Source of the DNA: Prosopocoilus inquinatus
Lineage: Eukaryota > Arthropoda > Insecta > Coleoptera > Lucanidae
Length of the DNA stretch: 64,000 nucleotides
Assembly: GCA_036172665.1 (NCBI GenBank)
Contig: CM069872.1
Location: 43,138,101 to 43,202,100, forward strand
Direction of reading: 5' to 3'
Numbering within the stretch: position 1 is the first letter of the stretch; every line of letters starts with the position of its first letter. Below, in pieces: positions 22,818-32,950 of this stretch. The notes beneath the pieces are model-generated. The model was not told the origin of the DNA. It was given only the letters and a program-made list of their open reading frames with translations, and made no database searches. The translations under genes were made by a program, and so were the position numbers.

Positions 22818-24576
22818 AAATTCGAGCTTGAGAAGTAAGAAAAGCACTTCGAAAATTTACTGATTTTTTAAGCAAATTGACCAAAGCCCTAATCTAAACG
22901 TGGCCCTCTGTATTGATCTATCTCATGATATAAATCTATTTGTATTTGTGAAGAAATTCTGCTAGAATTCATTTCACCATCTGTATAAATGAAACTAAAA
23001 CATTTCTAAATTTCTCTTTTTACGAAAATGTTTGTTTAAAATCAGAAATTGTGCGAATAACAAATTTGTGTCCGTTTCGTTCGTATTATTCGGAGTATTT
23101 TTTTTCACAAAATACTTAACGGTAAAGTAGGTAACCCGGTTTCTTGGTTTCAAAAGATTTTCTTCCTCATTACGGCAATAAACCTTCGGTAGCTCATTTT
23201 ACGGCCGCATCCATAAAAAAACCACCTCGCGCGTTTCGGGTCAGTTCCTCAAATCGAAAAATTTTCGAAAATTTCTCGAGTTACTTATCGAAGCACGTTT
23301 CCCACCACCCGAATTAGCTTCCTTTGTATTTATGCGATTTTTTCTGCTCGCGTATCCTGTTCGTTCGTTTCTCATTCATGCGCCGCCGTTCGGACCAGTT
23401 TCTTTTTTCAATTTCGCTGAAATTCGACACCGCCCGGCGGTTACTTCACCAAGGACCGGTCGATGCCCCCGGCCGAATTTACCTAAAACGGGCCCAAAAG
23501 CGCGCTCTTTCTTCGGGAATGGAATCGATTTAAAAAAATTTTGTATCATCCCTCTGCAACGGACGGTCAGTGAACTCGGCTTCCCACACTCCCTTACCAG
23601 GATCATTTTTCATCTTGGAGCCCAATTTTTGGCCATTAGTTACAATATTTAACCTGTCTCGGACGAAAATTATTATCATCGTTTTGCTCTTTCTTTTTAA
23701 ATTGCTATTATTTTCTGTTAGGGTGTAAGATTTATAATTTGGAGAAGGCAGATTTAGTTTACGTTAGCGTTTTTTTTAGTACTTAACATAAGGATACATT
23801 TCTGTGTGTAAATAGGTCATAACACATATCGTTTTCTGGTGTGTAAAAAAAAATCGATGTCAAATCAGTAAACGAATGAGAGAAAAAAAGTGGCTGTATC
23901 GTCGTGTTGTTAATAATAATTTTTATTGCTTGGTTGTTGTTTTTTATGCAACTTCTGTGTAAGACACTATTCGAGAGTGTTTGCAATATTCTGAACCGGT
24001 TGAATTAGGCTTAAGGAAATCTTAGCGTATGGTGACTATTTTTCTAAGAGTAAATGTGCCATTTCTGATGATTATGTTTTAGCAATCTATACGGGTATTT
24101 TTTCCTATTAGTTTCTTAAGTTCTATTTCGTTGTTTCTATTACAAAAAAAAAATAATAATAAATAAATAAATAAATATACAGGGTTTTCACGTTGTAGAT
24201 ATTTACTATTATTAGTTGTATTTCTTTGTAATTCTAGTAAATCAATCAACGATCACAAAATACGACTCACTATCAATAAATGTTATTCTTCTATGTAATG
24301 TCGATAAGTGAATATAGGATGTCATTCAATATAGTTATTACTACGCATCAACTTTCAAATTGGTGGTACGTATTGCATATTGATTGTTATAAATATTTTT
24401 GTGTACATAGTTTTATGTCAACAAAATTTTACAATGGTCTAACGCATCAAAGGCGGTATATTTCGGGAAAACAGCATTTACAAAATACAGGATGGTTTAA
24501 AACAATTTCATGGTTGCACAATTTATTCAACTGCACCGTTTTTTCAGTTATTGCTTAAAGTTATTGAAAATGTGTA
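22818..24576. other. Intergenic DNA with GC-richer block
   Basis: No supported gene. The block 23320-23640 is GC-richer and repeat-free, with overlapping open frames on both strands (up to 106 codons) that carry no recognisable motif. It could be a conserved regulatory element or a decayed exon. ATAA-type microsatellite sequence lies at 24145-24177. Confidence 0.45.
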
Positions 24577-24660
24577 TAGTAGCCTGCATTTTATGAAGTC
24601 GTAGTTTCTCGCTTGAATTGCATTGTAAAGGTGCGACTTCATAAAATGCAGGCTACTCTA
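24577..24660. mobile_element. Small palindromic MITE
   Basis: TAGTAGCCTGCATTTTATGA on the left and its inverse on the right form arms of about 25 bp around a 32-bp centre. There is no reading frame. Confidence 0.6.
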
Positions 24661-27600
24661 CCTACTTGATTAAAACGTTTTTTTTTTGTGTAATAACGAA
24701 TAATATTTAAATTCAGTTGAACGGCAAATGATTAATCGTGGATACAACTCTGTTAGAAATTGAGTTACTTAGTGAATTCGATGTGGGACGGTTGTGCCTA
24801 CGCACATATGCGCAACAGCCTTTGTCAACAATTTAACAAAGTTAAGAAAGACATCACGAGGTAGTGCGAATCTCAATACATCCAAAATATTCCTCAGAAA
24901 TAACCCTCAGTTGAAAGCAAAAAATAGTAGACAATTACAGTTTTCTGTAATTTTTCTTTCTCTTCACAGATGAGCCCATTAGAAACAAAACCTGCTAAAT
25001 CCATTTTTCAAAATTTTTCAAGAGACCCAAAAAACATGAAAACTGTAAATTTCCAAGAGATTATCCTGTATTTCTCAATCAAAACGGCTTCAATAAATGT
25101 CTTCAAATGGCACACTACTTTGGTGTAAAGGCCATTTCTGTACCATTACATCTTCAGAAATTTGCAATTTTAGTTTGGATTTAGCAGGTTTTGATTCAAA
25201 GTCCACGAAATATCGCCCAAATTCCTCATTTTCAGCTACTTTTGGGCGCATTTTTCGAGTAAAGCTTCTTAATTTCAGTGAAAGGAAATCCAGAAAGGCT
25301 TATTACACAATCAGTTTTATTTCTTCGCTTTCCCAAAAGGAAAGGTTTTTTTGGCATTGGCTTGAAGCGCCAATGTCAAAAAAAAAAAAATTCTGCCATT
25401 ATTATTCTAGTTTTGATGGAGGAAAAAATAGACTCGAGAGGCTTCTGTAAAGTTTAGAGTATTTAGTTATTTGGTTATGCCAGGAGGTTATTCTAGCACA
25501 GCAGAAGTATATAAAGTATTGTCATTAACTATTGATTTTAAATAGAAATATGCTTAGGTAGAGCAAATGTTGAAATATTCTTTCATTTTCTTTGGAAAAA
25601 ACCAGAAGCCAAACAAAATAATAAAATCTTGTAAACCCATCAATTTATTGATTTGCGCATGAATTCGAAAATTTGCAGGTCTACAACTGTCCCGGATTCT
25701 ACAAATTTCATCAAAATCTACACATCATTGCCAAAATTACTTTTTATTTCACTTGAACATTTATCTGTTTTGTTTTCTTAATACGTGCAATATTTTTATG
25801 GATTGTGAAAAAGTAAACTCTACTTTTTTTCCCTTAAACATTCTTTATTAACTGTATTATTTAATTTTTTTACCTAATACATATTTCATGTCCTTTAATT
25901 GGTCTATTTTTTTTAATTGTTTCACATTCAGATGCACACAGAATTAGATATCACTCTCTCGTCTTCTTTCATTAATCAAATCTTATCTTATGTCTAATTT
26001 TATTTGATTTCTGTATTTCTTAATATATTTTTGCACTGCTTTGGCCGTCTGGGTTACCGTTGCCTTCGTCTTCTTCAGGCTCCCAGTTCTACTGCTTCGC
26101 AATTTTTCCTTTCTTACAAAACGACTTCCTCGGGATTGCTATGTTCTTCTTCCTGGTGCGACTATTCTTTTGCCATAGGAACAGACAAGAACAATAGCAG
26201 CAGTCCAGAGGAAATGCTGAAGAAATCTTCTTTAAAAAGAAATCTTTTGTTTGCAAGGATTTTGTTTTTTTTCGAAGTGCCTCGACCAATTCAGTCCGCC
26301 TTATTAATTCTCAATCTATCACAAACTTCTTTTTATTTTTTCTCGTCTTATACTCTTACTTTTAAAGCTTCTTTTTCCCTTTTTTAAATCCAAGTTTTTT
26401 TTCTGCAAATTTAAATCACATTTGCACACATCAACGCTGCTCTTTTTCATTGTAACTTAATTTGTTTTTATCCACGTAATAATTACATGAAAATTTGTTA
26501 ATATTTGCTGAAGTGTAACAAATAACTTCTGAACATGGTTTGTTGCTTTCATGCATGATGAACTGATTTACTGAACTTCAAAGTCAATTTCTTTAGCTTT
26601 TGAACCGCTTGTTTTTCCCCCCAATATTTGGAGCAACCCCGTATCATAAGTTGATAGGTTGTGCAGCACCTTTAGACAAGTTATTTGATGAATGTAACAA
26701 GAGGAGAAACTTATTGTTTTTAACTTTCCAAAAAAAAATATTAGTACTTGCAAAAAAAAGTCTTCAATAGACCTTAAATAAAAAGAAACTGTAGTACTGA
26801 CAGAAAAATCGTAAAAAGACTTTTTAAATTTCATTTTCATCCTAATTAACTAAGTCATCACAGATGTTATTATAAATATAATTCGATTATGCATCAAGTT
26901 TCAAAATCACCGACGTAAAGGTTTTTGCTCTTGGATATCAATAAGTTCTTTTATAATTTTTGTACGTTCACGTTCGTCATATTAATTAATATTAATCCTT
27001 ATTCAAGGACAATGTTCTCTCATATGATGTGATCTAAAAAATTCCTTTTAATAGTTTAATACTTGAAAGTAAAAGTTCACTAGAAAAATCGCCTTTTTTG
27101 TATGTTTGTATGATCCAAGGAAGTCCATAAGAAAATATTCCTATTTCGGAACATAATTTGTTTACTTTTATTTTGATTAAAACTATCCAAGAAATGATAA
27201 CGATGTCCGAAATAAATGACACGTTGTAAATCGTTCAAAATAAAATAAATGTTTTTGATAACCGTAGATAAGGACATTAAATTGTGTAAAAGCTTGAATT
27301 TAATGTTGAAATATATACATTTTTTTTAATCTAAACGGTATTGCAGAACCGCAACTGGAATAGTCATAAGTGTGTAAATGTGCAGATCCGCAACTGTCCC
27401 GGTTTCTTCGGTCCTTGAAGGGCAACACGCTATATAAATTATGTACATATCCAAAAGCAGTTTAGTTAATTAATAACTACTTGAAAATTAAATAATGTAA
27501 TATTAAAAATATAAACTTTTACAAAAAAAAAACTTTGACGGTAATCACATTAATTTTCAACTCAAAGTAATTTAAATCATTCTGTAGGTTAAATAATAAC

Positions 27601-27908
27601 TATGTTGCGTCGCTGTGTGAAATGTTTTGACGAAGGCCATTGTTTAAATTTTGTCGAACAACTTTAGGTACAAAATTCTACCTCTCAGTACCTTGAACGA
27701 CGAATCTATTTCCACACGAAACTTTACAAGACTGATTTTTAATAGATTCCTACGTAGTACTTAGCAGAACAGATTATTATATAAAATTACTGGTATTGTA
27801 AATACTTGAAATTAAATTGAACATTATTATCATTAGCGTACAACAGAGACCTTTCCTTTTTTCTTTTCTTTCGCCGTAGAAGAAACTACCTCACGATTTT
27901 AGTACAAA
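24661..27908. other. Intergenic DNA, no gene seen
   Basis: Nothing coding is supported. A 127-codon open frame at 26004-26387 is Phe/Ser-rich and motif-free and is probably chance. A short hairpin (TTGGC...GCCAA) sits at 25354-25376. Confidence 0.5.
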
Positions 27909-28067
27909 CATTCGTCCGTTTAACGCCCGATTTTGCCACACGTGCCGCAGATCTGCGGCTTCTTAATCTCATTTACTTGGCAGATTTCATTTGATTCCTC
28001 CTAATTGGGAACGAGTACGGATTCCTCGGCCCCGAACGGGAAAAATCGGGCGCTAAATGTCCGAACA
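27909..28067. repeat. Inverted repeat, TCCGTTTAACGCCCGATTTT arms
   Basis: The left arm near 27911-27934 pairs with AAAATCGGGCGCTAAATGTCCGA near 28042-28066, with about three mismatches. It is probably a MITE, but its flanking duplication is unclear. Confidence 0.5.
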
Positions 28068-28425
28068 AGGAGAAGAAAAAAAAAATCAATTGCGTTGACG
28101 TATCTGTCTCTTGAATGTGTTATATGGTGTGACCCCTTTCGCCCATATGTGATGATCACGTGACCCGGTTGTAAATTGATGTAGCAAAATGTACGATTCA
28201 TGTCAATAACTATTTTATTATTAAAATGTTCGTTTATAAAAACTTAAAGCTCGTTTCATTTTCAGTTTCTTCCCAAATATAGAATTATTTTAGAAACAGA
28301 AACAATTCCCAATAACCTAAACTGTGATAACGGTTTCTATCTTCACAATACCTGGAAACAACTCATTAACGATCCGTCACGCCCCAATAGACCAATCCCC
28401 CACCCCTACTGCCCCCACTGACCAC

Positions 28426-28462
28426 TATAAATACCACGACAACAGACATACCTGCTCAGTCT
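28426..28462 (+). promoter_or_regulatory. TATA box plus initiator, retroelement-like promoter
   Basis: TATAAATA at 28426-28433 is followed by the initiator TCAGTCT at 28456-28462. The presumed start A28458 is 32 bp downstream of the TATA box, a textbook arthropod core promoter spacing. CCAAT-like words lie upstream near 28391. No protein-coding gene follows; a hammerhead-like segment begins about 30 bp downstream. I infer a repeat-element promoter. Confidence 0.5.
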
Positions 28463-28469
28463 CAACGAC

Positions 28470-28545
28470 CAACGAGAAGCAGCAGTAGGCTTGAGGTAGT
28501 TCTTCTGCTATGAAGAACGAAGCATCGGCTGTAGAAGAAATCCGA
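28470..28545 (+). ncRNA. Degenerate hammerhead-like segment, family 3, copy 1
   Basis: A strong stem II-like hairpin (GTTCTTC/GAAGAAC) is bracketed by TTGAGGT and CGAAGCATCGGC. These are decayed forms of CTGAGGA and CGAAACGTCGGC as judged from the related copy at 45030. GGCTGTAG after the core is the complement of CTACAGCC before the other copy's core, which supports a shared ancestral stem I. This copy is unlikely to cleave. Confidence 0.35.
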
Positions 28546-28559
28546 GACTCTTGGCTCCA

Positions 28560-30039
28560 ATCGGAAGCCAAGAATTCAACTATTTTAGAAACCTCTAATT
28601 GTATATCTTCTTTTATAATTTTATCTCAACATATAAGTATATTTATGGTAAGTTTTTTTTTTAAAACGAAGAGAGCGGTTATATAAATTAGAACGAAATA
28701 GAAATATCTTAATATTGAAATAATTTTTTTCTGGGATGTATTTTTTTTTTTTCGTTGGCAGACTTAAAAATTCATAAAAAAGCAAATACAGAATTTCGTC
28801 GCGTTTGATTTTAAAAGTGTCTCCTCCTGGAGACGCCCGAGGCGGCCGAGCAATAAAAATATGATTTATTCCGTGAATTTAAATTAAAATTCAGTACGTG
28901 ACTCGCGTTCTCCTCAATAATGAATGTAGTCCGCGAAGCTCTCGTGGAATAAAAAAATATATCGATTCTTCTTAGCACAAAGTAGGGAAGAAAAAAACGT
29001 GGGGTAACCCTATCAGTGCTCTGGGTAAGACACAAGATCGATATAACTCTTCCGTGGGGTGAACTCGGTACGCGTGGGGTGAAGGCGCTACCCTGAGTAT
29101 TCCACCCTAAGGGAACACAGAATTAACAAAAACTGCAGACCGCCGCAGTCTAATTTCATTTTCTTAAATTATACATAAATTAAACATAAATTATAAACAC
29201 GAATGTGAATAAGAATACTTTTCACACCACTCTAATTAATAATTTTTTTTTGTCAAGTAATAATTTAAATGACAATTGTCCTATTCATATAATATAAAAA
29301 TTTTGTGATATAACACGTCCATAATAGTAATTAAAAGCATGTGAAAATCAACGTCTTCAAACCAATTCGCTGTGAGGTGTAGAGCATAAAACATTTACGT
29401 TTTGTATTTTTTAGTTGGTCATAATCTATGTCATTATTTAATTAATTTGAATTGTTTCTGATTAATTATTTTGTGACTTGGGGTTAAATTACAGCGAGGT
29501 TCTACATTTTCTTAGTTCTATTGTTACTTTGAGTTTGTAACCCCAGGGCCTGCGAGGAATTTTAATCAAACTGCCCCTTATTTCTTTATCGAACATAAAA
29601 ACAACGGCTCGTTTTTGATTTGCATGAGAAATAAGATATGAATTATGAAGAAGCGCTGTCATTGATCAAATTGAGAGCCCCAAATGAAACTGAACGTATA
29701 CTGCAATTATTATATTGTCGAAATAACATCAGCCAGGTTTGAATGTGTTTAAGGCAATAGTATTATGCAAAGAATTTTTAATAAACGATTAGATTACCAA
29801 AATTAAGGAAAATTTATTGACTGAAAACATTATTATTGCTTTCCCTTGATTAAAAATATGAAATCATTCCACACAAATTTTATTACTGCAAATGAAATAA
29901 TTTTTTTTTGCAAAAAATAAAAGAAATCTTTGCTAAATTTGAATGAGTAAAATTTATTAGGAAAGTTTTCGGATGTGTCAAGTTGACTAAAGAATTGAAT
30001 GATGTTGAGATCAGAGCTTTTACCTGAGATTATACCCAA
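28560..30039. other. Intergenic DNA, no gene seen
   Basis: No supported gene. A CTTGGCT/AGCCAAG hairpin follows the hammerhead-like segment at 28551-28573. The rest is AT-rich with short open frames only. Confidence 0.5.
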
Positions 30040-30196
30040 CATGTTTCGGCTACAAAAATAGCCCATCATCGGGGAATTTAACTAATGAAGGGACGTGTTG
30101 AAAGTCGTTATATCGTAATTAAAGGGGCCCTACGATGTTCAACACATCCCTTCATTAGTTAAGCCATGTAATTATGGCTATTTTTGTGGCCAAAAT
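30040..30196. mobile_element. Palindromic element with hammerhead-like ends
   Basis: Two arm pairs are visible: TTTCGGCTACAAAAATAGCCCAT (from 30044) with its imperfect inverse at 30173-30194, and TTAACTAATGAAGGGACGTG (from 30078) with the inverse ending at 30162. On the minus strand the left arm reads CCGATGA, a GGCTA/TAGCC hairpin, GAAA, then the palindrome ACATGT and U. This is a hammerhead layout with one core base changed (CTGATGA to CCGATGA). Confidence 0.55.
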
Positions 30197-30363
30197 AATC
30201 AAGCAAATTCTGTGAAGTCATCACCGTTAAATTCTTCAGTCACACCCTAAAAAACCTTCACGAGTTAACTTTGGTTACTAACATCGAATGAATCGAACGA
30301 GAAAAACATTATTAACATTTAAAAATAATTATTAAAGTCGCCTCTTGTCCAACGACAATTGTA

Positions 30364-30512
30364 AATCAATGGTTTTTAAACTCTAACCAGACAGAATTAT
30401 AATTGGAAATAGCACTCAATAGGAGTGACGAAGCTATCAATCGACGGTGAAACGTTGATTGCTAATCCCAGTTAATAATTATGCCCGGTTAAAATTTAAA
30501 AACCATTTATCG
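30364..30512. mobile_element. Inverted-repeat element, family 2 hammerhead-like core
   Basis: Imperfect terminal arms (ATGGTTTTTAAACTCTAACC near 30368 and GGTTAAAATTTAAAAACCAT near 30487) flank a core GTGACGA (30425-30431), AGCTATC..., GAAACGTTGA (30449-30458). Related segments are at 35460-35515, 39070-39110 and 55375-55415. The first core base is G instead of C here, so this copy is probably inactive. Confidence 0.5.
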
Positions 30513-30528
30513 AACACGTATTTATTTG

Positions 30529-30638
30529 TGAAGTCATAATAATGCCTATTTTGAATATATAATGAGGCCTATAACACACTAGTGTAATCATGAACCATAA
30601 TTAAACTGTTGTTAAAAATCGGCATTATTATGACTTCA
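30529..30638. repeat. Palindromic repeat, 18-bp perfect arms
   Basis: TGAAGTCATAATAATGCC at 30529-30546 is the exact complement of 30621-30638. The ~74-bp centre shows weaker pairing. It is probably a small MITE. Confidence 0.55.
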
Positions 30639-31303
30639 TAATAAACAGTTGTTGGATAAAACTATGTATTACACTCGTGTCTTAGCAAATAAGTCACTTG
30701 TATAATAAATAGCTATTATTTACAGGTTTAAGGTTTTTTCATTCGGTAAACAGTATGATAGTACCAGTTAACTTTCCTCTTATTTCTCTCAAAGATTTAT
30801 TTTCTCTTTAGAGCAGTTATTTTCCACCAGCAATGTTTATGTTACTTGGAAAATAAAATGGCAGAGACTTTTAAACTGAATGGGGCTGGCTACATCTAAA
30901 AGTGGAATTGAATCTGCTCGCTTACATCTACGCAATGCCAATCATAATTGGAGCTTTTGCAAACTGATCAATTCTCCTAATATTTAGTGTCGTGGTATTC
31001 CAAATTGCGTAAAATTCTCAAATGGTTTGTCGCGACATTCGGAGAAATTGCCGCCCCTACTGAAATGATAATCAGATTAACTGGAAACTGGAATATCTAA
31101 AGTGTTTCAATTTCAGAGAGAAAGAAATTAAAAAGGAACTAAAATGATCTAAAAAAAATATGTTGGTAGAAAATTGAGTAATTTTTGCTTCTTTTTGTGT
31201 GTACTCTTGATGGCTGTGATAAATAACAATAGTTCCACCTTTTTTAAACATTACAGGGCAAAAAAGTTTTCGTCGATCACCTCTCCTCCCTAATTCAAGC
31301 TAT
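30639..31303. other. Intergenic DNA, no gene seen
   Basis: AT-rich and without a supported gene, RNA or repeat end. Confidence 0.5.
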
Positions 31304-31311
31304 ATTATAAC

Positions 31312-31526
31312 CAGGGAAAATAATTCAGCCCACTTCTTCCGCGAAGAGAACGAAAATTTAATAATCAGATTGTATTATCTCCATCCAAAATACGTTCTAC
31401 GAAGTACGAACGCTCGCATTGCACCCCTTCCTTCCAACTCAGTAATGCATCGGAGCCGCGGAAGGGTGGGAAGACATGCGGCGTTAAAAGCGTCCGAATA
31501 CTAAGAGGACTGAATTCTTTCCCTTG
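31312..31526. mobile_element. hAT MITE, CAGGGAAAA family, copy 1
   Basis: The ends CAGGGAAAATAATTCAG and CTGAATTCTTTCCCTTG are inverted. The flanks are a perfect 8-bp duplication, ATTATAAC (31304-31311 and 31527-31534). The 215-bp body has no frame. The perfect duplication makes this a confident hAT-type insertion. Confidence 0.85.
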
Positions 31527-31979
31527 ATTATAACTAGAAATTTGTATCTATCTTGAATTTAGATTTTTCAGATGTTTTTAGTTCGCATACAGGGCGATTA
31601 CATCCTAAAAGCAAAATATATTGATTTTGACTAGAAAATTGAAATTACAAACATTCTCTCTTGCCATTTTGACGTGCTTTAAGTATTTAATAAATAAAAA
31701 GGGCTCTTTTATTTACGAGTAGTAATAAAAGTTAATTTGTCGAAAAAATTCATGAGCATTCTGCTTAGTTTCAAGCGCGCCCTCAGGTGGCCAGGAGTTT
31801 GACCTCATACTGTCCGAAAATTTGAGCTAAGCTGACTTGCTACAAGTTTAATTCTGCTTAGCTGTAATAAATTGCATTAAACGTCAACTATGAAGCACTT
31901 TAGAAATTAAATAATCCTTGTTAATAAGTTAACTTATAAGCATATTGCATTGAACTGTTTGACAAGCCAGAGTCATCGG

Positions 31980-32306
31980 CAAGGAAAAGAATTCAGACCA
32001 CTCAGGCTGGATTGCATAAAACATTTAAGCCGAGAATAAATTTAAGTCTGACTTAATATGTCACAGTCTAACTTAGGTTTAAATTTAATCCTGGCTTATT
32101 TTTTTTTGTGCAACCCAGCCTTAATGTTAGACGCTTTCTACACCAAATAACTTATTTACTTCTGCCACCTTTATGTGGCCTCTGAGGCGATGTAACGAAT
32201 TGTTATTGAGTGGGAGAGGAAGGAGCGTTGAGCAAGGCTGATACAGTCCGAGTACTACTAAATTTTCGTACTGTTTGCAGAACAAGTACCTGAATTCTTT
32301 CCCCTG
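31980..32306. mobile_element. hAT MITE, CAGGGAAAA family, copy 2
   Basis: The left end CAAGGAAAAGAATTCAG and right end CTGAATTCTTTCCCCTG are flanked by GTCATCGG and GTCATCAG (7 of 8 identical). The right part matches the copy at 38611 (GCTGATACAGTCCGAGTACTA). A further MITE is nested at 32005-32119. Confidence 0.75.
32005..32119. mobile_element. Nested MITE, GGCTGG ends
   Basis: GGCTGGATTGCATAAAAC and the inverse TTTTTGTGCAACCCAGCC bound 115 bp with TTTAAG/TTTAAA interior motifs. The flanks are TCA and TTA, close to the TTA of Harbinger-type elements. It inserted into the hAT MITE. Confidence 0.6.
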
Positions 32307-32329
32307 GTCATCAGCACTGTTCCAAAGTA

Positions 32330-32950
32330 AAAAACTGTTAATTTCCTGCAACAGCATTTTATCTTCACGCTGGCGATACTAATTTCAAAACAGTTAAAAT
32401 CTCAGCGTGACAGGAATCTTCAAAGCTCAATCTCTTGACCAAAAGAAGAAACGGTTTCTACAGCAGCAATTTACTTTCACACTGACATTTCTAGCCAAAC
32501 TCTGCCTTCGCAATGATTTTAATTTCATAATTAAATATCAAGATAGAAAATGAAGGCGTGACAGGAATATTAAAAACGTCATCTCTTAACCAGAAGAAAA
32601 AACGAATTTAATCGAAATTTATGGAACAGCCGTTTGTCTTTGGGCTGACATGACATTCTTGTTTATTATGTAAGCATCAACTCATTTCAATTGATATATA
32701 ACAATATAACAATAATTTGCTTGCTATTTGCTATGCTTGTTATACATCGATCGTAACAAGCATAACAATCAATATGAAATGTTTATTGAATGATACACAG
32801 GAATCAAGGTTGATGAAACAAATATTGCATCTAGAAGGTTGCTTAATTCCCATTTAAATGTGTGGTTTGATCCTTCCTCCGTATAATCAAAGCGCTATCG
32901 GAATCATTTAGAGCCCCATCTCTTAGCCAAAACAGAAAACTATTTCAATC
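32330..32950. repeat. Diverged tandem repeat, three units
   Basis: Related blocks recur: CGTGACAGGAAT...ATCTCTTGACCAAAAGAAGAAACG (32405), the same with changes at 32563, and ATCGGAATCATTTAGAGCCCCATCTCTTAGCC at 32897. Each is followed or preceded by an ACAGC...TTT(C/G)...CTGACAT block. Spacing is irregular, so the array is old or interrupted. Confidence 0.45.

Noticed and set aside
26004..26387. 127-codon open frame, Phe/Ser-rich
   Set aside because: No domain, biased composition, no splice or promoter context; probably chance in T-rich DNA.
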